Shown here: piece by piece, positions 14,889 through 27,303 of the stretch
Position numbering within the stretch: the first letter of the stretch is position 1
Layout of the letters: each line of letters opens with the position of its first letter
Assembly (NCBI GenBank): GCA_022496805.1
Contig: CM040093.1
Location: 11,932,713-11,996,712, forward strand
DNA: 64,000 bases
Source of the DNA: Pohlia nutans
Taxonomy: Eukaryota > Streptophyta > Bryopsida > Bryales > Mniaceae
Reading direction: 5' to 3'
Program-made: the position numbers and the translations under genes
The notes under the pieces: generated by a model
What the model saw: the letters and a program-made list of their open reading frames with translations, nothing else
Databases searched by the model: none
Told to the model about the DNA's origin: nothing

Positions 14889-16820
14889 CTATGATCTTCA
14901 AATGAAATTACCATTATTATGCATAATTTAACCTTTGTATGATTGAATTATTCAAATTTGACATTTTTAAAAATATAAAAAATGCTTTATTACAAGTGTT
15001 GATTTAAAAAAAAAATTGGGTGCAAAAATTAAATCATTCTCTAAAATTTTCAAGTGTAGTATGAAAAGTACTCATATTGGCCTAGAAAAAGGTGGTGTTG
15101 ATAAGTGGTTTTAAAAATTGCTTGCAACTAGAATTCATCATCGTAATTACGCATATGGAGTATACATCCATTAGTAAATTCCAAGAATAATATGAATATT
15201 GGTGATAATCTTTTCACTTTTGAACAAAAATTGTTCTTAGCCCTTTTTGTATGTCAACTAAGTCATCTATATCCTATCTACTATTGACATTGCCTGAAGG
15301 AGAGAAATGCACGAGGGGACATTTTCAAAAGGGGCTCTAAATGCACTCCAACATGTGTTTACAATTTGACATGTATCTGTCATATCACCAACGATAGGAT
15401 AGATTATTAAGATTTGTATGGACTATGCTCCTACAAAGTGTATAATTAAAGATTTAGTTAAGTGTACTATAACATATAATATTGTAGGGCATAATACATT
15501 GGCACCAATATCACTAAGGAAGTTTTGTATTTCAATTTATGCCTTACTGAAAGTAGGAGAAATCAATTCCAACAACCTAGAATTTGAATAGTGAGTACAT
15601 ATTGGTTTTAATGATGTACACCACCAAAATATTTGATCTTGTGTTGGTTTGGGTCATTTATTAAAAAAATTGAACCCTAATGATGTATCAAAATGATATA
15701 TATTAAAGTTCATTAGAACCCTCTTCAATTTAGGCGCATTACTCTAATTTTTGAGTATAAAGTGTAATATATAAACTTTTCAAATCAACGTCTTAAATAT
15801 GATCAGGAATAATAGAAATATAAAACATGAATTTAGTTTTAGTTCATTTTTGAAAAACTCATCCAATGTCACCCTAAAAATACGTGTTTGTTTTTCAAAG
15901 TGAGTCTTTGGACCAACAAATATTTGAAAGGCACACCAAAAAAGAACAAATTGAGGTGCTAATGTAAAATCACAATTTGCTACTTGGTGAAAATGGGACA
16001 TCCAAAAAGTGCCATTGACCCAAAAGCACCATCTTTGCCGAAAGTAGAGGTACCTTATCGCGTGACTTTATCTTGAAAATTGAAATCTATAAAATAGGTA
16101 GAAATACATTTTCAAAAAAGGTCCATTCCTAAAGAATGTCACAAGTAGTGGTGCTTCTACCACGGTAGGAAATTAGTCCTTTGTGATTGTGAGTGAAATG
16201 GTCCTTTCTAACTCAATTCAAAAAAAATTGAGTCTTAAGGAACCATTTGCCTCACAAAAATGAATCACAAATGACACAAACTGCCAAATTTCTACTAGTG
16301 GTACATCCCCTTTATCAAAAGCTTTTAAGAACATTTACCAAAAAAACTTTGACCCTTCATAACTTTTGCATAGTGTATCCAAATGACACATTCTTTGGTA
16401 CGTTAAAATCCTTTTTTAGTTACCAAAAAGAAAGTAAAAAAAATTAAAATATGCTTCATAAAGGGGGAAAAAATTGGCAGTTTTGGGTAATGGTCCATAG
16501 TGATGATGATATTGTGCCTTATTGTGGAAAATAAAAGCCACTGATTTCTGGACCATCCGGAGTATTATTCTTGTGTACCGATTTTTGAATATACTTTTTC
16601 CTTTCGAGTGCCATTGCTTGTTCACCAATTCCATATTCCCCTATCCATTGTGATCTCTGTACTGTCAAGAGAATTTCACTTTTCAAAATGCTCACGGCTT
16701 CTGCCACGTCATCTCAATCACAATCATAGTGGTGATGATAACAGCATATCTACACTTCAAGGTGGTTTCAAAATTTCTAGCTTTTATTTTTTATTTATAA
16801 AAAAAAAACCCAAATTAGTG
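14889..16820. other. AT-rich intergenic DNA, module K relic
   Basis: No gene recognised. A reversed copy of module K (CATAACTTTTGCA...ATCCAAATGACACATTCTTTGG) lies at about 16340-16415. Short open frames here have no motif. Confidence 0.5.
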
Positions 16821-16824
16821 TTTC

Positions 16825-17640
16825 GCTTCTCTCTACATTTCCAGTGACTAAGTGAAAGGCCATGAAATTGAAAAGACGTGAAAAACTAGGTTACTAAACA
16901 TAATGGTTTTTGAGGACGGAATGTGAAACAACAGTCATGGGAAGACCATTCAAAGATGTGAAAGGGTAGGTTACATCATAAAACACTATCTTAGAATTGT
17001 CAACTAGCGGCTCGTCAGCTCGTCGTCATCTCGTCGTCATCAATACCATTTTTTTTCTAAACCAGCTCCGACCTAAGGTCTTCACTGGAATGAAGGAAAT
17101 CTGAGAAACTTTTGAAACAATTTTAGCTCAAATTATCACATGTAGATTTAGCAAGTACTTCCTCAAATTCAAAATAAAAGCACCTTTGAGAAGTACAAAT
17201 ACATGAAAAAATGAAAATATACTAGCGCTTCACTTCTCTTCGCACCACCAGTGACGAAGTAAAAGGCCATGAAAGTAAAAAAGACATGAAAGGCTAGATT
17301 ACTTCACGTAATGGTTTTTGAGGATGGAATGGAATGGAACATTCATGGGAAGACCATCCAATAACCAGTAAAAACATAGCCATAAATTAATGGTTGGTAT
17401 ATATTGAGTATAAGTGTAATTTTTGTGTAGTATAAGATCACCAGAAATCCAAGGTTACATCATGGAAAGGTTACATCATGGAAAACCCTACTCTAAAACT
17501 ATCGACTGATGGCTCACAACTCGCCGACTTGCTTACATACCCTATAAACGTTGGAAATCCACAAGTGAAACCTATAGTCATCAATGCCATTTTTCTAAAC
17601 TAGCTCAGACCTAAGGTCGTCATTGGCATTAAGAATACAA
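16825..17640 (+). repeat. About 400-bp direct duplication
   Basis: Blocks 16825-17090 and 17228-17630 share AAGGCCATGAAA, TAATGGTTTTTGAGGA, CATGGGAAGACCAT, GGTTACATCAT and CTAAAC-AGCTC-GACCTAAGGTC in the same order. The second copy holds an extra segment with a shorter GGTTACATCATGG repeat at about 17450-17480. Confidence 0.75.
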
Positions 17641-17810
17641 ATACATGAAGAAATACAAATCATTGAAAAATCAAAGGTGCTTTCTATTTCAGAACAACGG
17701 GAGTAATACAAAGAATCCTACACAAAGATGACCATGAGCCAATAATTTCTGTAGATGATGGATAATTATTTGTTTGAATTTTGTAGATTATAGGATTTTA
17801 TTTTTTGTTG

Positions 17811-18360
17811 TTAACTTCTAAATGCCTAGAGCCCTCTCCAAATTCAGCAGTTTTATAAAGATGCATTATAAAATGCAACTAAGAGGGATATTTTGAACTT
17901 GATGTTTAAATAAAATTTGTACATTATGAATTTTAGATTCTATCCATATGGTTAGATCTATGATTGCTATCACCAATATTTTTGTATAAATTTGAAACTC
18001 AAAATTCAAAATTCTTTTGTAAATCGATTACAAACAAGATATTGACAATCTATGGATGAAATTTGTTGTGATTGGTTGAAATGCAATATTCTAAGTTTAG
18101 TGATTTTTGGAGTTTTTTTGGTTGCTTAATTTTATGAGTTGCCTTTTTTGAAATTTTGAATGAATCACTGCAATATGAAATGAGGCATAAAAATTTCACA
18201 AATCATCCCGTTTCTAATCGGTTCTCATATGCATGAAGCTAACTTCCTATAAAATCTATAGTAAAAAATCCACTCTACTAAAAGTGCATGACGGACGAGA
18301 AATCATAGATGAAATCTGTACATCGTCCAAAAAATGGACGCTCATGCAGTTAAGGGTTAA
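17811..18360 (+). mobile_element. TTAA MITE family A, forward copy (550 bp)
   Basis: Starts TTAACTTCTAAATGCCTAG and ends TTAAGGG-TTAA. The subterminal hairpin CGTCCAAAAAATGGACG is near 18324-18340. The interior matches the other family A copies along its full length. Confidence 0.88.
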
Positions 18361-18716
18361 CCTATCATAAAATTCAACCATTTTAGCAATTTCAATTTAA
18401 AATTTTCACCATTCCAGCAACTTACATGAGGCCCATGTTGCCATTATAGCCAAGGATCAAAAACCATTTAATATACATTGGTTCCATCTTTATTTCAAAT
18501 TTTGGAGATCCAATGTCCACATGTTGTATGTGTAAGGTAAATAGCCAATGAACCAATGACAAACTACTATATGTAGAATGTAAGACAAGATTCTATCCGA
18601 TGTGCAATGGAATACAACATTTACCTAAATTTAGTCATAGAGAATGCTTTGGTGGGCTCGACATACAGAAAAATTATAAATTGTTGACTCAAGTTTCACA
18701 ACAAAGAAGACTATTT

Positions 18717-19242
18717 TTAACCCTTTAACGTCCCTATTCAACATTGATTTTGAAGATGCGTTATAAAATGGAGTTGATGTACAAAAGTAAGTTGTAAATG
18801 TCAATGTAAAGATGACATCTATACGGTCGGATTTATCATATTTTTTAATTAATAAATTTTAATTAAATTTTCAAGAGTTTCTTTTGAAATTCAATTATAA
18901 ATCCCAGTTGAACAAAAAAATTTAATAATTTTTGTAATTAATTTGGAATAACATGCACTATGAGATAGTATGATTTCCATTATTTGATTCTACTTATTTT
19001 GGAAAATCATGTTTAAAGTCTCACTTTTTGAACTAAGAATGAAACTTGACATAAACTGATTTTGTTATTTAAAAAAATCACACTATCTTATTTTGAAGAT
19101 CCATACTGTACAAATGATAGTTAACTAGCACAAGAACCAAGAGAAAGTTGGATGGATGAAAAATTGTACATGATGTAGTCAAGAAAAAGGTTACAATTCT
19201 TTTGTCGTCCATTATATGGACGCAGGTGCGTCAAAGGGTTAA
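18717..19242 (+). mobile_element. TTAA MITE family C (526 bp), diverged relative of A
   Basis: Termini TTAA-CCCTTTAACGTCC and GCGTCAAAGGG-TTAA. The right hairpin GTCCATTATATGGAC is near 19207-19221. The left interior keeps TTTTGAAGATGCGTTATAAAA from family A; the rest is largely different. Confidence 0.82.
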
Positions 19243-19333
19243 ATACTTCATCCATTTTGTTGTGTCAACAATATATTGTGTTACATTGCAGATGCTTTAA
19301 CATTATTGTACTACTTGAACACAAAATAATGTA

Positions 19334-19570
19334 CTCCCTCCATTTCATAATAAGAATCTACTTTGCATAAATAAATTAAGATTTAAGATGGAAATAGAGC
19401 CCATGTTGAGAGGGATGAAATGCAATGGCAACTTTTGGAACTATGTGTTTCGATAGAAAAGGATGAAAAACGTAGGAAGTCAATATAGGAGGGCAACACA
19501 ATGAATGTAGACTCTTAAATTGACACAAGAAAATATGTGGTTTAGGACTTATATTGTGAAATGGAGGGAG
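19334..19570. mobile_element. Stowaway-type MITE (Tc1/mariner), 237 bp
   Basis: Perfect terminal inverted repeats CTCCCTCCATTTCA...TGAAATGGAGGGAG flanked by TA on both sides (19332-19333, 19571-19572). This is the classic plant Stowaway terminus and target site. Confidence 0.93.
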
Positions 19571-19898
19571 TACGCTATATAGGCTCACTTCATTTTCTTT
19601 ATAAATAGGTTGTATTGTTTACTATGTGGATACATGATAAAAAGTTGAATCTCAATATTTTCAAAATAGAAATATGTGGTAATAGAAAGTCAAGGTTTAT
19701 TTATTTATCATTTTGGACGATTATTTAAATTATCATAGCCATATAATAAGTTCTAGAAAAAACAAAATTCAAATAAAAAGAAAAGAAAATATACATTGTA
19801 GGACCAAATGAGTGAAATGTTTGAAGAACATTAAAATTTCAAATGGGCGCAACCTTTGAACACAAGAGCCTATAACGGTTTGATTAATAATGTGACCT

Positions 19899-20468
19899 TT
19901 AACTCCTAAAGGACCAAGCGTCCATATTTTGGATGATCAATGATAAATATAAGTAAATTTTATTCATCAAGGCACTTTTTGCATGTCAAAAAATACTACA
20001 AAATTCTATGGCAAGATAGCTTCATGTATGTGCAAACTTTGTCTAAAGGAGATGATCTGTGAAAAAAATTATGCCACATTTCTTGTTGAAATGATTCATA
20101 AAAAAATTCTAAAATCTTTGTGCAAAAGTGCTCTTGGAAAACCACCTCATAAAATTAAGCAACCAAAAAATCTCCAAAAATCACTACACATAGATTGTTA
20201 CATTCAACCCATCACAACAAACATACATAGACTCTCATATCTTATTTGTAATCAAATTTAAAAAGAATTTTGAATTTTAAGTTTCAAATTTCATACAAAA
20301 ATATTCGTGATACCAATCATAAATCTAACGATACAATTAGAATCTAAAATTAGTAACGTACAATTTTCATTTACAAATCAAGTTCAAATTATCTCCCCAA
20401 GTTATAATTTATAATGTATCTTTGTAATTCTCTAAATATGGAAAGGCGTTAGATCTTTTAGAGGTTAA
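19899..20468 (-). mobile_element. TTAA MITE family A, reverse copy (570 bp)
   Basis: Termini TTAA-CTCCTAAAGG and TCTTTTAGAGG-TTAA. Hairpin GCGTCCATATTTTGGATG near 19919-19936. Reverse orientation relative to the 17811 copy. Confidence 0.86.
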
Positions 20469-20619
20469 GAAGCTCAAATAACTACACCTCAAGTAACCAA
20501 TGTGAGATGTGAAATGTGAACTCTATTCATTGAAATGTCCTTCTGGAATATTCTACCTTGAACCCGTGATGGTACATGTTCAAACACATAAAAATGTAAT
20601 AAAAACCGCAAAAAGCCAG

Positions 20620-20812
20620 AGACACATGTAATTGGAACATCAACAATATGTAGAAAAGATAGGCAAGTGAGTAATAGGAACGTCAACAAGTGCAAGAGAC
20701 ACGCAAAGCATGTAATAGAATCGTCAATAGGTGTAAGAGACATGCAAGCATGTAATAGGAACATCAATAAGTGCAAGAGACATGCAAGTGTGTAATAGAA
20801 ACATTAGGACAC
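20620..20812 (+). repeat. About 42-bp minisatellite
   Basis: About five units of the type GCATGTAATAGGAACATCAA followed by GTGCAAGAGACATGCAA. A second block of about four units of the same type lies at 21440-21605. Confidence 0.8.
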
Positions 20813-20929
20813 AGACAAGCTTGTAAAAGCCTTGCCATGACTTGAAAGGTCAAGCTAGTGGTATTCTAAGCGAGAGAGTGTTTTGGGCACCGCATCAAAA
20901 ACCCTCCACATTATTTGAATACCTAATTA

Positions 20930-21270
20930 TTTGGATGCAAAAAAAATCTGAGGCATCCAATGAACAATGACCTTTGATAATGAATAGTGACGATCGGGCA
21001 CCCCAATTGCTAATGTGGCTGAGGCGGATGCAAATAAGATCTGCGGCATCCAATGAACGATGACATGACAATGAACAGTGACAATCAAGCACCCTAATTG
21101 TTGATGTGATTGACGTGGATGCAAACAAAATGTAAGGAACCCAATGAACAATGACATGACAATGAACGGTGATGATCAAGCACCCCAATTGCTAATGTGG
21201 CTGAGGTGGATGCAAAAAAAACCTGGGACATTAATGAACAATGACCTGACAATGAAAGTGACGACTATGC
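20930..21270 (+). repeat. 91-bp tandem repeat, about four units
   Basis: GGATGCAAA begins at about 20933, 21025, 21117 and 21208. Each unit holds CCAATGAACAATGACATGAC and CACCCCAATTGCTAATGTGG. Confidence 0.82.
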
Positions 21271-21439
21271 ACTTCAATTGCTGATGTAGTTGAGTTGGCT
21301 GTTATTAACCGGAGTCTTGCTAGTGCGCAACATTCTCCACCACCACTTACAATATTTATGTAGGCGCTGAAGTGGTCTCTATATATTCAATTGTCGTGCT
21401 CCCATAGTGTGAACTGTTGGTGATGCTCTAATTGGAACG

Positions 21440-21605
21440 TTAGATGCAGGAGACACGCAAGCATGTAATAGGAACATTAGATGCAAGAGACACGCAGGGG
21501 CATGTAATAAGAACGTCAATAAGTACAAAAGACATGCACAAGCGTGTAATAGAAACATCAACAGGTGCAAGAGACACACGCTAGCGTGTAATAGAAACGT
21601 CATTA
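21440..21605 (+). repeat. About 42-bp minisatellite, second block
   Basis: Same unit type as 20620-20812 (GTGTAATAGAAACGTCA, GCAAGAGACACGCAAG). The two blocks flank the 91-bp array. Confidence 0.78.
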
Positions 21606-21783
21606 CAAGCATTTTGAGGCCTCCAAAAGGCTACTAAAACTGCCATGCAAAAAAAAAAATTAAATATTAAAATTAATTTATTTTTTAAAATGATGTGGCT
21701 GAGTGTTGGCCACGTCGGATTTTATTTTATTTTATTTTTTCAAGGCAATTTGGAAGGAGCTACAAACATAGGCAAGGTAAACC

Positions 21784-22379
21784 TTAACCCCTAAATGACC
21801 AATCGACCATTTTTTGGTTGTAGCCCAAACAGCAATGTGTGCCCATGGTCAAGAAATGACAGTTTTCAAGTTTTGATTTTTTGTCAAAATTGGGGGTATG
21901 GTCAGGAAATGACAGTTTTCAAGTTTTGATTTTTTGTCAAAATTGGGGGTAGAGATCATGTTCTGCTACTATTTGATACATTTCATTTGCAATATTGAGG
22001 TTCACTAAGGAATTTTTCAAAAACAAAGACTTCAGGCCTTGTGTTGCAAATTTTACTATTTCGGGAAACTAATGAAGTTCTCTCATTTGAAAAAATATAT
22101 TTTTAAAATTTTAGAATAGAATATTTAATTTTAACCAATCATACCAAATTTTAAATTCTAAAAATAATTTTTAAATTTTGGTGAATATTAAATGGTAAAT
22201 GCTTCTAAATTCATTAAATAAGTATCTAAACCTATTTTTGAAAGTTTGACTGTACGGATAATTACTAAACACCATGCTTCTCATTTTCTCGTTTGGAACA
22301 AAGTTCATCGAAGATGGAGAAGTAACATTTTATAACACATTTAGGTTTTGTCCTTACCCATATGTCATTTAGGAGTTAA
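21784..22379 (+). mobile_element. TTAA MITE family D (596 bp) with internal 53-bp duplication
   Basis: Termini TTAA-CCCCTAAATGACC and GTCATTTAGGAG-TTAA. The left hairpin is CGACCATTTTTTGGTTG. A 53-bp unit (GTCAGGAAATGACAGTTTTC...GGGGGTA) is repeated in tandem at 21848-21900 and 21901-21953. Confidence 0.85.
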
Positions 22380-24111
22380 TAAACCCTAAGTTAAAACAAC
22401 GTGTATTAAAACTAATTTTCACATATTTGCTAACAAATTATTATTTGTCATTTTTGACAAACCAACTATGCAGGTATGATAAGATATGTCACAAGAGTTA
22501 GCATTAGCAAACTCCTAGGGCTCTAGGTCTTTAGATGAGTACTTTAGATTTGGAATACAAGTTATAACATGACATACCATGCCCAACCATCAAGGCCAGC
22601 ATTTCATTCCGAATAGTTAAAAATTAATCCAAGAGAAGTATCAAATTTTGTGAATAGTTTTTAAAATTCCCTTTTTCACCATCAAAACAGAATTTATTTT
22701 TTTCAAAAAAAATATTTCCAGGCTGCCCTTCTTATACTTATTTCTTTTGCCAATCTTGACAACAAACTAGATTTAGATTGGCTTAAGTTCCTTGAACAAT
22801 GTGGACAATACCATGTCATAGCATAACACCATTTTACAATGGGACCACAGTCTAGTTATAGTAAGACACTAAGATTACGTGGCATCCTTCGTTACTTAGA
22901 AAAGTGGATCTAAGTGAAGATTCTCTTTTGATCCAGTTTTAAAAGGTGCTTCACTGCACTGCTCTATTATGCTATGTACAGGGCCCTTAGAGCTTGGAAA
23001 TCCAGACCAGACCTAGATATGAGACTACCCAGGGTATCTCAAACCTTGTTGGCTAGAAGTTGATAAATGGATTGGGGGTAGCTTGAAATCTATACCAAAC
23101 CTAGATTTCAGACTACCCAGATTGACAGTGAATTAGGATATCTGAAATCTAGCCAAGGCCTAGATTTCAGTACCCCACAGGTAAAGTCAGCTCAACACAA
23201 GCAGTACAACATCTATTCATAAGATTATCCATCAGTGTTGGAATCTGAGCATCATTCGTATCAATACTTGACATGCTCAAACCAGTTGTACACAAAAACG
23301 TTTAAAACGGTAAAAGATGAAACATTGGATCCTCATTCACAAGGGTCACAATACTTAAGTAAAAACACTAAACACGCAGAAAACTAAGGGATGATTTAGC
23401 CAGGAGGGGTAACTACTGGCTAGTGGTTGCCACATATCCCTTCTTATTTTAGCTACTTTTTATGTACTACGCCGGGTAACCTGATCAATTGGTAAAGCTT
23501 TACCATACCATCGAATCAGTTTTTTGCATTGATCCCAATCCAGCTACTTTCCAGCCGGACCTACGAACTCTAAGACAAAACGCAAGTACAACACATATTT
23601 ATATAATCCTCTGCTTTAGCTATATGTAAAAGAAAACAGCTACATATATAACAAAATGTGTTTTCTATATTGCTTTCCATTCTCCATGCACATGCACATG
23701 CACATATATCTGCCATCAACAGCTGAGGGTTCCAAACTTCCAGCAACCTGTTGCACAGAAACAATGACGTTCAAAATGCATTCAACACTCAGAAAAGAAA
23801 AGGACATATGGCAATCCGATCAACCAAAAGAGTGACATCTGACTGTCCACAATTACATGCATTGAACGGTCTCGAGATACACCAGTGATGCACCGTTATG
23901 GAATATTGATAATGACCGAAAAACTCATGCCATGAAAACACAGTTGCAATCGTGAAAACCACTATCGTTAATTCTTACAATTTGACACTCTTTCTGGTGA
24001 CTAGAAGTTCATATTTCAAATATTGTGACATGAATCTATAAACTTTCTGAATCTAAAGCATCATTGAGTATCATAATGCATGTGCAGCAGTGTGAGTTAT
24101 CAGATCGTTAC
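22380..24111. other. Downstream of KANADI; last KANADI exons may lie here
   Basis: Mostly non-coding in appearance. Repeated CTAGATTTCAGACTACCCAG-like strings occur at about 23010-23180. On the minus strand a candidate terminal exon follows an AG at about 23747, but it would add only about ten residues before a stop and has no KANADI motif, so it is not called. A weak tRNA-like A-box (CTGATCAATTGGTAAAG) lies near 23481. Confidence 0.4.
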
Positions 24112-25597
24112 CTCTCTGAGTGGGGCTGTAATTTGGTTCTTGAAGCCAGGGCTTGTTCTGCATTGTTGCATCTTGGCTGTCACTCAAACTATGGTAATTG
24201 CTTAACTCCAGGTTCAGAACGCCGGAATTCGACATATGAATGTCCTTCCTTGTTTTGTCATTCATCGACTCTGTCGCTGATGTTGCATCCAGAGACGCTG
24301 ATCCTGCACCACCAAGACCGTTAGAAAGAACGCCTAATATTCGTTTCAACAGCATCTAATCACGTAAACTGATCAAACCACCGACCTGGAGGAGGACCTG
24401 GTCTGTCAGTCGTCTTCACCGTCCGATACATCTGCATTGATCCGATACATTCATCAAAAATCCATGAAATGCACACAAAACACAGGGAACGTTGTCCAAT
24501 TCACTAGGGAGAAAATTCACATTACTGCCAAATGGTTTTGCAAGTGGTTGTTCAATTCAGCAAGTGCTTACCAACAATTTACCATCATTCTTGTACCCAT
24601 TACTGCCTGGTAATATGGTCAGTAAAAGAAACACAAAAAATGCATACAAAATCAATCTTCCTACCTGCAAGTGACTCTTCACATGCGCTAACGTAAGGTC
24701 CTTCACGTTCATAAGCTCCAGAACAGATTTCGGTGTCGCCCCTGCAAAAAAAAGGTTCCGTTCGATCATCAGTGAATCTCATCTTCAACACGTGAAACTG
24801 AAAAGAGCTGCAAAAACTGCGATCAATTGCTACTTACTTTCGTGGCCACCGAGTAGCTCAACAGCTTGAACGAAGTGTGCATGTAAAGCACTCGTCCATC
24901 TCATTCTGGGAGCACGAATGGAGCGCTTGGACGGAGACCTCGGCGGAAAACGCGTCCGAACGCTACCATTCATATACACATTCGTATCGTTTCGTGAAGA
25001 TGCATTGTAAGTTGCTCCAAGGAGAGTTTGAAAATTTCCAGTCATGTGTAGAGGTCTCGGTACATCCGAAATCTGTTCCGGAGGTTCAAAACTGGAGTAC
25101 CGAGGGATAGGATAGCAGTGCAATTGATCGGACACATGGCCGGGGTCGCTCACTCGGGGTCCAAGTGAAAGCTCCGGTTGAATGGCAGAAGAGAGTGAGC
25201 TGCTGTGATGTCGGTGGTTAAGGTGCTGATCCATCGCCAAGGCTCGAGAGAACTCGTCACGGAAACCGTCGGTGCAGGGTTTCGGGTCCTCACGCAAGAA
25301 CTGATGCGCCACATAGTTCTCGTTCATTCCAGGTGGTGCTTGGAGGTTGTACTGGGACCGATGAGGATTGGCCAAGCACAGCACCGTGGACGCGGCCGCA
25401 TTGTCGAAACTCGGCTTGCCAGCTTTCGGAGCCTCTCGTTTCCAGAGATCGAACCCGTGTACATGCTCGGGCAACTCCGTGTTACCACTGCTGCTGTTGC
25501 TGCTGCTGCTGATGCTGTTGGGTGGACTGATGTGAAGCGCCAAATCAGGGCCACTGCTGGACACACTCATAGATTGTTCTACGCTAAACTCTTGCAT
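24112..25597 (-). CDS. KANADI-type GARP (MYB-like) transcription factor, 3' end not found
   Basis: Minus-strand exons: 25597-24838, 24741-24665, 24431-24386 and 24303-24112, all GT/AG with continuous frame, giving at least 358 residues. The N-terminus carries GPDLALHISPPNS (about residues 16-28), a KANADI hallmark. The GARP DNA-binding domain begins in exon 1 (RAPRMRWTSALHAHFVQAV, ELLGGHE), continues with RATPKSVLELMNVKDLTLAH and VKSHLQ in exon 2, and ends with MYRTVKTTDRPGPPPG in exon 3. Exon 4 encodes a Ser/Asn/Gln-rich tail. KANADI proteins are nuclear repressors that set organ polarity in land plants. The start chosen is MQEFSVEQ, just before the conserved motif; an upstream in-frame ATG at 25666 would add 23 residues. 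A Ser/Asn run at 25480-25520 reflects a CTG-type repeat. The frame is still open at the exon 4 donor, so at least one more exon is missing. Confidence 0.95.
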
Positions 25598-26385
25598 TGT
25601 AACTCTTAAATACTGGTACGCGGATCCAAGAACCGTGCGATAACGAATTCGAGTGAATTCAACCATACGAAGGCGGCGACAGGCTCATCAACCGGTGACG
25701 CAAAGAACAGGCTAAACGTCCGCTTAACTCCATTCTAATTCAAGACCACTTGAAGTAAACCCCCGAACAGATCGAATTCGAGAAATTCCTATCGGTTGCC
25801 AAACCCCCACGATTTCAGGAACCCTCTAAATGCGGGTTCAAAATCCACCACCAAAGTAACCAGTAACCTGAAGAGAGAGAGCACAGTTGTTGTTACAGAG
25901 TGATATTTGAAAACCTAGTGATTGTTGTTGTTGTTGTTGTTGGTGGTGGTGAAGAAGTTGATGAAGTGTTGATTAGTTGTATGAGTTGTTGTTCTACCAC
26001 CCGAACTAGTGCGCCCCATGCGTACACACCGGAACATGCCACAACACATGGAGCCCTCGCGACATCCCAGCTGCAAGCACCACGTGAGGGACGACAACAA
26101 CTCCGGCGGAAACGAGCTCTCGCTGTACAGCATCCGTGCCAGTCTCTCCTTCAACCCCTTCCCTTCTCCCGTTCTTCCTCCCCCACACACCCCAAAACGC
26201 AACACCAAAGCTTCAAAAAACACCTCACCCCAAGCCAAAGCTCGAGGTAACGCTTCAACCAAACGGCGCACGCATCACAGAAATCATTGCCATTCTCGGC
26301 GCATGCAAAATGGCAGCCAGCTTTGATAACAACAACAGCAGCAGCAACGAGAAGAAGGAGAAGAAGAACAAGGAAGAGAAGTAGA
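25598..26385 (-). promoter_or_regulatory. KANADI 5' UTR and promoter-proximal region
   Basis: On the minus strand CTCTCTCTTCAG followed by GTTACTGG (around 25871) looks like the acceptor of an intron in the 5' UTR, which is plausible but unproven. An (ACA)n run lies at about 25922-25945. Frames read through this low-complexity region in several directions and are not credible genes. Confidence 0.45.
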
Positions 26386-26810
26386 GAGACAGACAGACAG
26401 ACAAACAAACGTCAGTCGCCACTGGATGGATGAAATGTCGTCTTTATTCATTCGTTCGTTCGGGTGGGGTTAGGGAAGAAGAAGTGGCGAAGAAGGGAGC
26501 ACAAACGTCAGTCGCCACTAGATGGATGAAAACCGTCGTTTTTCTGTTCGTTCATCTGGGTGGGGTTGCTGACGAAGAACAAGGAGAGACCACACAGACA
26601 GACAGACAAACAAACAAACGTCAGTCGCCACTGGATGGATGAATAATTCGTTTTTCTGTTCGTTCGTTTGGGTGGTGTTACGGCAGTTTTGAACAAGGGG
26701 AGAGGACGGAGAACAAATTTTGGATGGATGACAATGTTGATTTTCTGTTCGTTCGTGTGGGTGGGGTTAGGGTTTCGGTTTCTGACCACTTTTCATCCAT
26801 CTATTCTTAT
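26385..26810. repeat. Minisatellite upstream of KANADI with GGATGGATGAA and ACGTCA
   Basis: Three to four degenerate units, each with a (GACA)n/(AAAC)n lead, ACGTCAGTCGCCACTGGATG, GATGAA, and then CGTTCGTTCGGGTGGGGTT. GGATGGATGA is near 26424, 26519, 26632 and 26721. ACGTCA is the TGACGT core bound by TGA-type bZIP factors. Whether it acts as a promoter element is unknown. Confidence 0.75.
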
Positions 26811-27270
26811 TGAGGGGGGTTCTGGCAAAAGGTTATGAGTTGGTGGGCGTTGGGGGTTATTTTTATCAATGCAGGTGATGAGGGGGTTTTTGATGGAGTT
26901 TTTTTGGCCTTTTTTGGTCCGAACTGTTGTCATAATTGGGGCCTTTGGGAAAAGGAATTTTACTTGGATTGTGGGGATTTTTTATTTTTATCATTGATGA
27001 TCTGTGTGGGCGGGATTGTGGGAATGATGGGTTGAGGTTTTATGATTGCCGCTTCTGCATCATGAGATCGTTTGTGTTTTTGGAAGTATCACTTTGAGCC
27101 ATGAGGTTGCTTCCAAAATTGTTTTATATGCATGAAGCTTCCAATGCACTTGAATATGTATCATTTGCATATTCTATGTAAAAGTTATGAGGATTCAAAG
27201 TGTTTTCAGTAAATAATATAAAATCAAATGTTGATTTTTAATCATTATTCAAGATTTGATTTTTCAAAGG

Positions 27271-27303
<33 letters not shown>

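Noticed and set aside
19983..20261. 92-codon frame starting MSKNTTKFYGKIASC
   Set aside because: Lies wholly inside a reverse family A MITE; other copies do not keep this frame.
20480..21610. Regularly spaced repeats that might suggest a CRISPR array
   Set aside because: Units are degenerate and contiguous with no unique spacers; a eukaryotic minisatellite context.
23466..23545. tRNA-like string GCCGGGTAACC...CAATTGGTAAAGC
   Set aside because: No paired acceptor stem, no good B-box (only CATCGAATCAG) and no cloverleaf; at most a SINE relic.
25900..26408. Several 60-118-codon frames in the KANADI upstream region
   Set aside because: Low-complexity (TTG)n, CT-rich and GAA-rich sequence in the 5' UTR/promoter; frames on both strands overlap with no conserved motif.
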